Positions 1 to 5,915 of a stretch of DNA of 8,948 nucleotides are shown piece by piece. Where the stretch lies: the NCBI GenBank assembly GCA_027335545.1, contig DAHWHV010000495.1, forward strand, positions 1 through 8,948, read 5' to 3'. The translations under genes and the position numbers were made by a program. The notes under the pieces were generated by a model. That model saw only the letters and a list, made by a program, of their open reading frames with translations, was not told the DNA's origin and did no database searches. Origin of the DNA: Clostridia bacterium. GTDB taxonomy: Bacteria > Bacillota_E > RBS10-35 > JAJYVN01. The number at the start of each line of letters is the position of its first letter. The first letter of the stretch is position 1.

Positions 1-391
1 CCACGACCGGCTTCAGCCGGGAGGGCGTGGGGCCAGCCGCGCCGCCGCGGTTCCCCCGAGGCAGGTAGAGCACCGGATCGCCCGCGCCGTCCCGCCGCAC
101 ATGCACGTAGCCGATGCCGCCTCCGGCTAGGGCCACGGAGACCAGGGATTGCTCGCCGCTCCCGCAGGGCCCGCTGACCAGGACCGGCAGCGTGCGGTCC
201 TCCGGGCAGAAGCGGCGCGTCGTCCCGCTACCGCCGCAGCACGGGCAGGCGCCGCCCCGCGCGCCACGGCAACGGAAGCAGACGCGGGGGGCGAGGTCCG
301 CGGCGCGGAGTTCCTGCGGGACCATGTCCGCCGTCCAGCGCCGGATCGCGGCGGTCACCGCCGCGGAACGCACGCGCCGCACGAAGCTCAT
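1..391 (-). CDS. Partial gene: small protein with DnaJ-like cysteine cluster, 3' end outside window
   Basis: The minus-strand frame starting at the ATG at 391 stays open for 130 codons to the left edge, so the C-terminus is missing. Third codon positions are almost all G or C, as in the clear genes here. The visible protein has a basic N-terminus (residues 1-18), then cysteines in two pairs: CFRC at 38-41 and CPCC at 49-52. The second reads CPCCGGSG and fits the CxxCxGxG pattern of DnaJ zinc centres; the first (CFRCRGAR) is a degenerate copy. Further cysteines are at 62 and 76. A single zinc site is likely, but no J-domain is visible, so I do not call it a chaperone. The start is supported by a G-rich run 8-13 bases upstream; an in-frame GTG three codons earlier is an alternative. 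The gene diverges from the DtxR-family regulator. Function is unknown; coding status is fairly likely. Confidence 0.6.
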   Translation of the reverse strand, partial: MSFVRRVRSAAVTAAIRRWTADMVPQELRAADLAPRVCFRCRGARGGACPCCGGSGTTRRFCPEDRTLPVLVSGPCGSGEQSLVSVALAGGGIGYVHVRRDGAGDPVLYLPRGNRGGAAGPTPSRLKPVV

Positions 392-583
392 CTGCGGCAC
401 CCCCCAAGTTCGGAAACGCGGCCCGCCCAGGGCCGAGAACCCCGGGCGCCGGCGGTGCGGAGTGGGCCCGCTCCCCCAAGTCCCGCCGCACGAGCCCGCT
501 GCCTGCCCCGGGGGCCGGCGCGGCGCGGCGGGCCTGGGCCTCGGGCAGAAACCATACACGGGGAGTCGGGATTCCTGAGCCCC

Positions 584-612
584 ATGTTAGGAGCGCCTAA
601 TGACGCTGTCAA
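584..612 (-). promoter_or_regulatory. Sigma-70-type promoter for the divergent minus-strand gene
   Basis: Reading the minus strand, TTGACA (612-607) is a perfect -35 hexamer, followed by exactly 17 bases and TAACAT (589-584) as a -10 hexamer with four of six consensus bases, including the key A2 and T6. Such a match is rare by chance in DNA this GC-rich. Transcription would start near 577 and give a leader of about 185 nt before the ATG at 391, which is long. That leaves room for regulation or for an upstream start that I cannot support. Confidence 0.6.
587..600. promoter_or_regulatory. Inverted repeat TTAGG-n4-CCTAA, candidate DtxR/MntR-family operator
   Basis: The sequence TTAGGAGCGCCTAA has perfect 5-bp arms around a 4-bp centre. 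The TTAGG/CCTAA half-sites are the outer half-sites of DtxR/IdeR boxes, which normally form a 19-bp palindrome; spacing here is shorter. The repeat lies in the spacer and overlaps the -10 of the minus-strand promoter, where a repressor would block RNA polymerase. It is 188 bp upstream of a DtxR-family gene. The repeat is seen directly; binding by that regulator is inference. Confidence 0.5.
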
Positions 613-691
613 GCCCTGGTGCGCACCGCGGCGCGCGCGGCATGGCAGGTCCCTACCGCCCCAGGGACCGGCCGCCGGCGGAGCCCGGGCG

Positions 692-700
692 TGGTAGCAT
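692..700 (+). promoter_or_regulatory. Possible extended -10 element upstream of the DtxR-family gene
   Basis: TGG followed by TAGCAT matches the extended -10 form TGn-TAnnnT. No convincing -35 hexamer lies 16-19 bp upstream. The nine bases resemble the element before the P450 gene (TGGTAGGCT), which slightly raises its credibility. The leader to the TTG start would be about 80 nt. Confidence 0.3.
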
Positions 701-771
701 GACGGCGGCACCGACCCCGCATCCCGCCCTCCCGGAGGGCGGTTCCACCCCTCCCGCAGCCGCGGGTGCCC

Positions 772-780
772 GAGGAGGAG
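772..780 (+). promoter_or_regulatory. Shine-Dalgarno site that fixes the TTG start at 788
   Basis: GAGGAGGAG ends 7 bases before a TTG codon. It is a strong ribosome binding site, and no ATG or GTG in the same frame sits at a suitable distance, so the DtxR-family protein is read from TTG. Confidence 0.7.
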
Positions 781-787
781 TCGCCGC

Positions 788-1483
788 TTGAGCGGAAGGT
801 CGTTGACCGCATCCGCGGAACGCTACCTGGAGGCCATTTACATCCTGGAGCACACCGGCGGCGCCATCGGCGCCCGCGTGGCCGAGCGCTTGGGCGTGCG
901 GGCCCCCAGCGTCACCCAGGCGCTGCGTCGCTTGGAGGCGGCGGGCTGGCTGCGCGTGGCCGCCGACCGCACCCTGCAGTTGACCGAGGCGGGGACGCGC
1001 CTCGCGGAGCAGGGCATGCGCCGCCATCGCGTCCTGGAGCGTTGGTTGGTGGAGGGGCTGGGGCTGGATTGGGCCCAGGCGCATTCTGAGGCCCAGCGGA
1101 TGGAGCACGCCGTGTCGACGGAGGTCATCGACCGGCTCTACCAACTCCTCGGGCGCCCCACCGTGTGCCCGCACGGCAACCCCATCCCGGGCGCCGCGGG
1201 CCTGCCGCCCTATCCGGGCAGTCGCACGCTGGACGCCGCGCCGCCCGACAGCACGGCCCGCGTCGCCCGGATTGCCGAGGACGCGGAGGAGAGCGTGGAG
1301 GCGCTGGCCGCGTTCGATCGCCTCCGCCTGCGCCCCGGAATCCCCCTGCGCATCCTCCAGAATACCGGAGGTACCGTGCGCTTCCAGAGCGGCCGGGAGG
1401 AGCACTCCCTGGCGCACGGACTGGCCGTCAAGGTGTGGATCGACCCGGAGGAGGAGGGGGCCGCGACCCGGGGGGGCCCGTAG
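788..1483 (+). CDS. DtxR-family metal-dependent transcriptional regulator with C-terminal SH3/FeoA-like domain
   Basis: The 231-residue protein has the three-part DtxR layout. Residues 5-65 form the winged helix-turn-helix, with the recognition region around APSVTQALRRLE (39-50) and the wing ADRTLQLT (59-66) close to DtxR's SDRSLQMT. Residues 70-138 are the metal-binding and dimerisation domain, ending in the family signature CPHGNPIPG (127-135). Residues about 150-225 are SH3/FeoA-like. Aligned by eye to DtxR, the ancillary metal site is intact: H80, E84 and H99 match H79, E83 and H98. In the primary site E106 and H107 match E105 and H106, but Met10 is replaced by R12 and Cys102 by Q103. The MntR Glu11 position is E15. 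Family members repress iron or manganese uptake genes when loaded with metal; the metal here cannot be assigned. It starts at TTG behind a strong Shine-Dalgarno site. A likely target is the inverted repeat at 587-600. Confidence 0.9.
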   Translation: MSGRSLTASAERYLEAIYILEHTGGAIGARVAERLGVRAPSVTQALRRLEAAGWLRVAADRTLQLTEAGTRLAEQGMRRHRVLERWLVEGLGLDWAQAHSEAQRMEHAVSTEVIDRLYQLLGRPTVCPHGNPIPGAAGLPPYPGSRTLDAAPPDSTARVARIAEDAEESVEALAAFDRLRLRPGIPLRILQNTGGTVRFQSGREEHSLAHGLAVKVWIDPEEEGAATRGGP

Positions 1484-1686
1484 GCCGCCGCGGCCTCCCG
1501 GACGATCGACCAGCGGCGGTGGCCGAGCCCCTCGGGCGTCCCCCGCCACCCCGTCCGATCGGCGAACGGCGGGCTGACGCGACGGCGACCGGGGCCCTCG
1601 GGCGATCCGAGTCGGCCCCTTGCGGAGCCCGAGCCGGCGCCGGCACAGGCGGACACCTTGGAGTGGACACCCTGGAGGGAAGAGCG

Positions 1687-2406
1687 ATGCTCCGACCCGC
1701 TACGATCGGGCACCAGGGATGCGACGGGTTGAGGCCGGGAAACACGCTGGCGGCCTTCCGCCACGCGCTGGCGCTGGGCGCGGACGCCGTGGAGTGCGAT
1801 GTGCACCGGACGCGCGACGGCCGTCTGGCGGTCATCCACGACGCGCGCGTGGACCGTACCACGAACGGGCGCGGCGCCGTGGCGGAACTGGCGATGGAGG
1901 AGCTGCGCGCGCTGGACGCTGGCGGCGGCGAGCCGGTGCCGGAATTGGCGGACGTGGTGGCCCTGATCGCCACCCGCGGAGCCGGCCTGGTCGTCGAACT
2001 CAAGGCGCCGGGCACGACCGCACCAGCCCTGGAGGCGGTGCGCCGCCACGACCTCCTGTCCCGGACCACCTTCATCAGCTTCCGCCTGGAGTTGCTGGTC
2101 GAGCTGCGGGGCGCGGAACCGTCCGCCCGGCTCGGTGCCCTCTTCGGGTCCGACGCCGCCTCCGGCCCCGAGGCGTCGCTGGTCGCCCGCGCCAGCGCGG
2201 TGGGCGCGGACCTGATCGACCTGCACTTCGCCGCCGCGACGCCCGCGCTGCTGGCGGCGGCGCGCCAGGCCGGCCTCGGGCTCTGGGTCTGGACGCCGGA
2301 CGAGGAGGACGACCTGCGTCGCATGGTGGCCATGGGCGTCGACGGGATCACCACGAACCGCCCCGACCGGCTCGTGGGCCTGCTGGGGCCGCGTCCTCCC
2401 GCATGA
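1687..2406 (+). CDS. Glycerophosphodiester phosphodiesterase (GDPD family), cytoplasmic type
   Basis: This 239-residue protein is the usual size for a single-domain GDPD, a TIM-barrel enzyme that splits glycerophosphodiesters into glycerol 3-phosphate and an alcohol. Visible family motifs are NTLAAF (19-24), GADAVECDV (31-39) with metal ligands E36 and D38, VIHD (49-52) with the second catalytic histidine H51, DRTTNGRG (56-63), VVELK (102-106) with metal ligand E104, and the C-terminal VWTPDE and DGITTNRP strands. The catalytic histidine H9 is present, but the near-invariant HRG reads HQG (Q10) and PENT reads PGNT (G18). No signal peptide or membrane segment is visible, so it should act in the cytoplasm. 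The ATG at 1687 follows GGAGGGA (1674-1680); the open frame extends much further upstream but looks like non-coding GC-rich sequence. The roughly 200-bp gap after the regulator argues for separate transcription, although readthrough is possible. Substrate is not known, and lower activity is possible given the substitutions. Confidence 0.9.
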   Translation: MLRPATIGHQGCDGLRPGNTLAAFRHALALGADAVECDVHRTRDGRLAVIHDARVDRTTNGRGAVAELAMEELRALDAGGGEPVPELADVVALIATRGAGLVVELKAPGTTAPALEAVRRHDLLSRTTFISFRLELLVELRGAEPSARLGALFGSDAASGPEASLVARASAVGADLIDLHFAAATPALLAAARQAGLGLWVWTPDEEDDLRRMVAMGVDGITTNRPDRLVGLLGPRPPA

Positions 2407-2590
2407 GGACCGGGAGGGCGGGCCCCAGCGCCACGGGGTGCAGCCGAGTCGTCGGGGCACCGCCGCCGGCGATCCAGACGGGTGGCCGCCATCAACCGAA
2501 ATCCCGGGCCGACATACTCCGAATCCGGCGCCTGCCGTGCGCCGCCTGCCCGCAGGGTGGCGTCAGTCCCGCGGGGCACCTTCGGGAAGA

Positions 2591-2614
2591 AGCCCCCCCA
2601 GCGCGGGGGTGGCT
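2591..2614 (+). terminator. GC-rich stem-loop, possible terminator after GDPD
   Basis: AGCCCCCCC (2591-2599) pairs with GGGGG and GGCT (2605-2614) in nine base pairs with one bulged T and a 5-base loop AGCGC. No T-run follows and it is 185 bp past the GDPD stop, so it is a stable structure of uncertain role rather than a proven terminator. Confidence 0.35.
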
Positions 2615-2715
2615 CGTCCGCAGGTCTGCCCGCCAACGACCTCCCGCCCTTGGGGCGCACCGGCTGCAGGGGGTCTGGGCTCGGCCGCCACGGGTGTGCG
2701 GCACGGCGGGGCATC

Positions 2716-2756
2716 CGTACGCCCCAAGGCGGTCCTGTTCGGACAGGCAGCGTACG
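2716..2756. other. Nested hairpin structure, possible structured RNA element
   Basis: An outer perfect 7-bp inverted repeat CGTACGC/GCGTACG (2716-2722 and 2750-2756) encloses an inner perfect hairpin CCTGT-TCGG-ACAGG (2734-2747). An 11-base strand on the left and two bases on the right separate the two stems. A third stem with arms CCGCG/CGCGG and an A-rich loop follows at 2769-2785. This fits a small folded RNA or a cruciform site; no known family was recognised. Confidence 0.4.
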
Positions 2757-2956
2757 CGCCCAGGAGTTCCGCGAGAATAACGCGGCGGTGGGCCTGCCCT
2801 GGCCGAGGGCGCGGCATGGGACCGCGGCGGGAAACCGTCATGCTGAGGGGGGACGGCCCCCTGGCCAGGATGCGAGCGCGTTGCGACTAGCCCGGTTAGC
2901 CTTGTAGCAGGACTCCGGACCGGCTTGCCGAAAGGGCCCCATGCGGGTCGGCTCAA

Positions 2957-2970
2957 CCAAGTGCACTTGG
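2957..2970. promoter_or_regulatory. Perfect 14-bp palindrome CCAAGTGCACTTGG, candidate operator
   Basis: CCAAGTGCACTTGG is identical to its own reverse complement. It is notably richer in A/T than its surroundings and lies 116 bp upstream of the binding-protein start codon. A dimeric regulator could bind here to control the uptake gene. No regulator gene for it is in the window except the DtxR-family one, whose expected site differs. Confidence 0.45.
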
Positions 2971-2972
2971 CC

Positions 2973-3000
2973 GCCGGCCGCGCGCCACCGGTCGGCCGGC
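2973..3000 (+). other. 8-bp stem-loop in the leader of the binding-protein gene
   Basis: GCCGGCCG (2973-2980) and CGGCCGGC (2993-3000) form a perfect 8-bp stem with a 12-base loop, two bases after the palindrome. No T-run follows. It may be an attenuator-like leader structure, or a by-product of high GC content. Confidence 0.35.
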
Positions 3001-3070
3001 CATCGGTGCGGTGCCCACGGCTTGCCGCGGCTCTGGCGTCGGGGGGCTCGATATCCACGGTCCGATTTCC

Positions 3071-3077
3071 AGGGAGG
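3071..3077 (+). promoter_or_regulatory. Shine-Dalgarno site that fixes the GTG start at 3086
   Basis: AGGGAGG ends 8 bases before the GTG at 3086. This start places a twin-arginine signal at the N-terminus. The longer frame from the GTG at 3011 would put a 25-residue non-signal extension in front of it. Confidence 0.75.
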
Positions 3078-3085
3078 TGTCGGGT

Positions 3086-4567
3086 GTGTTCAATCCCCTC
3101 GGTCGCTTCACGCGGCGCAGGGCCATCGGCGCCGCCGCCGTCGGCGCCGGTGCCGTGGCCACGGCGGCGTGCGGCACGACGGGTGCCGGCTCCACGGTCA
3201 CGTCCGCGACGAACACGGGGTTGCCCAAGCCCGTCGCCGGGACCATCCAGCTGAAGTTCCAGGCGAACACGCAGGGCAGCGTCCACTGGAATAGGACGAC
3301 CCAGCGGGTCTACCAGCAGTTCGTCGACGAGAACTTCAACCTGAACCCCCTCTACAAGGGCATCTGGGCCACCGCTTTCCCTTGGGGCAACGGGTCGGCG
3401 CAGGTCACCGCCGACATCGCGGGATCGGGGGCCGAGGACATCTGGGAACTCTGCTGCGGCGACGTGCCGACGATGATCCACAGCGGCTTCGCGCAGGAGC
3501 TGGACACGCTGATGAAGACGGACAACATCCCCAAGACCTGGTGGTCCGCCGGGCACATCGAGGCGAACAGCCTCGCGGGGAAGCTGTACGGCATACCCAG
3601 CTATGACGGCACGATGACCTGCATCTACCGGCAGGACCTGCTCGACCAACTCGGGCTCAGCTATCCGAGCCCGGATTGGAATTACAAAGAGGCCCTGCAG
3701 CTCTGGCAGCAGTGCACGGGAACGAACAAGCAGGGTGGGCACCGGACCGGCGTCAATATCTACTATCACCAGGAGGACCTGGACTGGTGGCTCTACGGCT
3801 GGGGCGCCACTGAGATGAACGCGCAGCAGGATCAGGCCACGATGGATAGTCCCGGGGGCGTGGCATGCTTCACGTTCCTGCAGGACATGTTCAAGAACGG
3901 CATCACCCGGCCAGAGTCCCGCGGCGTGAGGAACCTCCTCGATGAGAGCACCGTGTTTCAAATGGCCCACAGCGCCTACGTCGTCAACGCAGCCGTCGAA
4001 CTGGCGGACAAGGTGAAGTGGGACTTCCAGCCCAACCCCTATTGGGGCGGGGGGAAGCGGGCCTGCATGATGACGATCGACTGCAACATGATGAACGCGG
4101 CCACCAAGCACCCCAAGGAAACTTGGGAACTCTTCAAGTGGCTCAACCTCGGATCTCCCAAGGGAAACGGCTACGATTACGCCTGGCCGAAGTTCCAGAT
4201 CAAGATCAACCTGATCACGCCGTCGCTGGTGAGCCTCTGGGATTACTGGGAGACGACCGTCAAGACGGTCGCGCCCACCCTGCGCAACAAGTCGCTCAAG
4301 TGGTGGGCGGATCCCGCCATCAAGGGATACGCCCGTCCCCAGCTCTTCTACCAATACGATTGGTCCCAGGCCTCCGGCATCGAGGGGAACTGGATGACCC
4401 AGATCCAGCAGCAGAAGGTCGACGCGGCGCTGGGCCTGCAGCAGATGCAGCAGCAGGTCAACGCCGCAGAGGCGGCGGGCAAGCAGCAGAGCGCCGTGAG
4501 TTCCTCCGCCGCGAAGGCGTTCCCCGTGCACGGCAGCCCCGTGGCGAGCGTGACGCCTGGGCTCTGA
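3086..4567 (+). CDS. ABC transporter substrate-binding lipoprotein (family 1, sugar-type), Tat-like signal
   Basis: The 493-residue protein begins with a lipoprotein signal carrying a twin-arginine-like motif: FTRRRAIG (8-15), a short Ala/Gly/Val hydrophobic stretch, and the lipobox TAAC with C29 as the lipidated residue. A Thr/Gly/Ser linker follows. The body (about 50-435) shows features of family 1 extracellular solute-binding proteins: GKLYGIPSYDG (165-175), the helix YRQDLLDQLGL (181-191) followed by PDWNYKEALQLWQQC, and the C-lobe TKHPKETWELFKWLN (340-354). The tail (436-493) is rich in Gln and Ala and probably helical. It would sit on the outer face of the membrane and deliver a solute to an ABC permease, but no permease or ATPase gene is adjacent. 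Aromatic residues, especially Trp, are frequent, as expected for sugar binding. Seven cysteines besides C29 are unusual. The ligand is unknown. The upstream GDPD raises a glycerophosphodiester hypothesis, but I see no UgpB-specific motif. Confidence 0.88.
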   Translation: MFNPLGRFTRRRAIGAAAVGAGAVATAACGTTGAGSTVTSATNTGLPKPVAGTIQLKFQANTQGSVHWNRTTQRVYQQFVDENFNLNPLYKGIWATAFPWGNGSAQVTADIAGSGAEDIWELCCGDVPTMIHSGFAQELDTLMKTDNIPKTWWSAGHIEANSLAGKLYGIPSYDGTMTCIYRQDLLDQLGLSYPSPDWNYKEALQLWQQCTGTNKQGGHRTGVNIYYHQEDLDWWLYGWGATEMNAQQDQATMDSPGGVACFTFLQDMFKNGITRPESRGVRNLLDESTVFQMAHSAYVVNAAVELADKVKWDFQPNPYWGGGKRACMMTIDCNMMNAATKHPKETWELFKWLNLGSPKGNGYDYAWPKFQIKINLITPSLVSLWDYWETTVKTVAPTLRNKSLKWWADPAIKGYARPQLFYQYDWSQASGIEGNWMTQIQQQKVDAALGLQQMQQQVNAAEAAGKQQSAVSSSAAKAFPVHGSPVASVTPGL

Positions 4568-4593
4568 GTCGGCGGGGGTCGCGGTCGAAGGGG

Positions 4594-4619
4594 GGGCGCC
4601 CCGCCCTTGCGGGGCGCCC
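4594..4619 (+). terminator. Strong GC hairpin after the binding-protein gene
   Basis: GGGCGCCCCGC (4594-4604) and GCGGGGCGCCC (4609-4619) form a perfect 11-bp stem with a CCTT loop, 26 bases after the stop codon. No T-run follows, as is common in very GC-rich genomes. It lies between converging genes and, being symmetrical, could act on transcripts from both sides. Confidence 0.65.
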
Positions 4620-4775
4620 TGCGGGGTGCCAGACAAGAGTTCACCGTTTGCGTGGGCGCGGCGTCGGCGCCTGCCTTCGCGGCACTGGGCTGGAGGGGCG
4701 GTGACGTCGCTGCGCCGTCCCGGTGGGCCGCCGGATGGGGAGAGCGCCGTCGGTGCGGGAGACGGTCCCCGGCAG

Positions 4776-4789
4776 GGCACCTGAGTGCC
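4776..4789 (-). terminator. Small hairpin after the THUMP methyltransferase gene
   Basis: GGCAC-CTGA-GTGCC forms a perfect 5-bp stem with a 4-base loop about 19 bases past the minus-strand stop codon. It is short and has no T-run, so it is a weak candidate; the 4594-4619 hairpin could serve instead. Confidence 0.3.
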
Positions 4790-4807
4790 GGCTCCGACGC
4801 CGCCCGT

Positions 4808-5857
4808 TCAGGGCAGCGGCGCCTCGGTCCGATCATAGACCCCCAGGATCGGCTCCAACCCCCCGAGCCAGACCCGCGTCTCCGAGCGCGGGCGCAGGGC
4901 CCCGCCGCAGGCTCGCAGGGCCTGCCGCAGGTGGCGCCGATCGCCGCTGAGCACCACGAGCCTGCCGCGCGGCCGCAAGACGCGGACGATCTCCCGCAGG
5001 GCCCGGGGGTAGAGTTCGGCGTTGTCGGCGGCCGAGCCCAGGCGGTGACCGAATGGCGGATTGGTCGCGACCGCGGTCACCGCCCCGGCGGGTAAGGCGA
5101 TCGTGCGCGCGTCCCCGACCGAGACCACCGTGCCGCTGGGGTCCACGTCCGCACCGCCCTCCGGGTCGCACACGCCGCCCACTGCCCCCGGCCGAGCCCG
5201 CGCGTGCACGAAACCCGCCAGCGTGCGCCCGGCCGCGTCCACGGCCCGCGCATCGGCGTCCAGTCCGAGCAGGCGACACGCACCCAACAGGGCGCGCTCC
5301 GCCAGGACCGTCCCCGAACCGCAGAAGGGATCCAGAAAGACATCGCCCGGCCGGGCCCGGGAGGCCATGGCCAGCGCCCGCGCCATCGTCGGGTTCAGCG
5401 AGCGCGCCATCAAGGCAACCCGGTAGGGCCGTTGGAGTTCCAACCCCCAAGCGGAGGCCGCGCCGACCAGCACCTGGCCGCCGCGATCGACGAGGCAAAC
5501 AGCCCCCGGCGGTCCCGACGGCGTCCGGAGCGGCTCCGGGCCCCCGGTGGCGCGGACCACGGCGTCGCACACCGCCGCCACGCGGCGCCCCTCGTTGATC
5601 CACTGCCCCTCGCACCAGAGCTGACGTGCCTTGGGGAGCCGGGAGGGCACGGCATCCCAGGGCCCCTGCCAATGGACCTCGACGACGGCCCGCAGGGTCC
5701 CGGCGTGGTCCAGGAGGGCCGCGGGGTCCCCGCCGGCCTCCACCCACCCGTCGCCCACCTGGCCCACAGGGACACCGTGGACCTTGCATTCCCCGATCAG
5801 GAAGCTCTCGATCCCTGGCAGCGTAATGAGGGCCAGCAGCGCGACCCGCCTCCCCAC
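4808..5857 (-). CDS. THUMP-type RNA methyltransferase (class I, guanine-N2 type likely)
   Basis: Read from GTG at 5857 the protein has 349 residues. The N-terminal part opens with ALLALITLPGIESFL (6-20), the usual start of THUMP methyltransferases, and residues about 40-145 would hold the THUMP-like RNA-binding domain, here divergent. RPYRVALMARSLNPTMARALA (143-163) leads into the Rossmann-fold domain, with SAM motif I DPFCGSGT (176-183), acidic LGLDAD (197-202), and catalytic motif IV TNPPFG (265-270). NPPFG is typical of base-amino methyltransferases such as the Trm14/RlmL group, so a guanine-N2 methylation of tRNA or rRNA is the best guess. Only two in-frame starts exist: GTG 5857 and GTG 6130. 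The latter would add a seven-fold AEHRSPG repeat and overlap the upstream gene by 56 bp, so I prefer 5857, although its Shine-Dalgarno (AGGGG) is only three bases away. It lies downstream of another methyltransferase on the same strand. Confidence 0.85.
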   Translation of the reverse strand: MGRRVALLALITLPGIESFLIGECKVHGVPVGQVGDGWVEAGGDPAALLDHAGTLRAVVEVHWQGPWDAVPSRLPKARQLWCEGQWINEGRRVAAVCDAVVRATGGPEPLRTPSGPPGAVCLVDRGGQVLVGAASAWGLELQRPYRVALMARSLNPTMARALAMASRARPGDVFLDPFCGSGTVLAERALLGACRLLGLDADARAVDAAGRTLAGFVHARARPGAVGGVCDPEGGADVDPSGTVVSVGDARTIALPAGAVTAVATNPPFGHRLGSAADNAELYPRALREIVRVLRPRGRLVVLSGDRRHLRQALRACGGALRPRSETRVWLGGLEPILGVYDRTEAPLP

Positions 5858-5867
5858 GATCCCCTGC

Positions 5868-5913
5868 GCGAAGCCGCGGAGCGAAGCCGCGGAGCGAAGC
5901 CGCGGAGCGAAGC
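5868..5913. repeat. 13-bp tandem repeat, about 3.5 copies
   Basis: Three identical copies of GCGAAGCCGCGGA (5868-5880, 5881-5893, 5894-5906) are followed by the first seven bases of a fourth. The array sits just upstream of the methyltransferase start at 5857 and ends two bases before the 21-bp array. Because 13 is not a multiple of three, each copy falls in a different reading frame, which argues against selection for a peptide. Confidence 0.9.
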
Positions 5914-5915
5914 TC

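Larger units (their letters stand above)
2407..3085. other. Long non-coding leader/intergenic region, rich in hairpins
   Basis: About 680 bp separate the GDPD stop from the start of the binding protein. Open frames here, on both strands, are low-complexity Arg/Pro/Gly/Ala chains without recognisable motifs, and I call no gene. The stretch contains stem-loops (2591-2614, 2716-2756, 2769-2785 with arms CCGCG/CGCGG, and 2973-3000), a GAAA-capped small stem near 2825-2840, and a palindrome at 2957-2970. A weak promoter-like pair, TTGCGA (2881) and TAGCAG (2905) with 18-bp spacing, could serve the binding-protein gene. No known riboswitch consensus was recognised. Confidence 0.55.

Noticed and set aside
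388..711. Minus-strand ORF of 107 codons overlapping the start of the cysteine-cluster gene by ATGA
   Set aside because: The overlap looks like translational coupling, but the product is an Arg/Pro/Gly/Ala-rich chain with no motif, and it spans the predicted promoter.
1483..1495. Hairpin GGCCG-CCG-CGGCC at the end of the DtxR-family gene as terminator
   Set aside because: It has a 5-bp stem with a 3-base loop and no T-run; such stems are common by chance in this composition.
3011..3085. GTG at 3011 as start of the binding protein
   Set aside because: It would put 25 non-signal residues before the Tat/lipoprotein signal, whereas GTG 3086 has a well-spaced AGGGAGG.
1687..4567. A ugp-type operon (GDPD plus glycerol-3-phosphate binding protein)
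   Set aside because: The 680-bp gap has its own terminator-like and operator-like signals, no permease or ATPase genes are present, and the binding protein shows no UgpB-specific feature. Kept only as a speculation.
2492..4780. Minus-strand ORF of 762 codons opposite the binding-protein gene
   Set aside because: It is the antisense shadow of a clear coding sequence and lacks any recognisable domain; long antisense frames are expected at this GC content.
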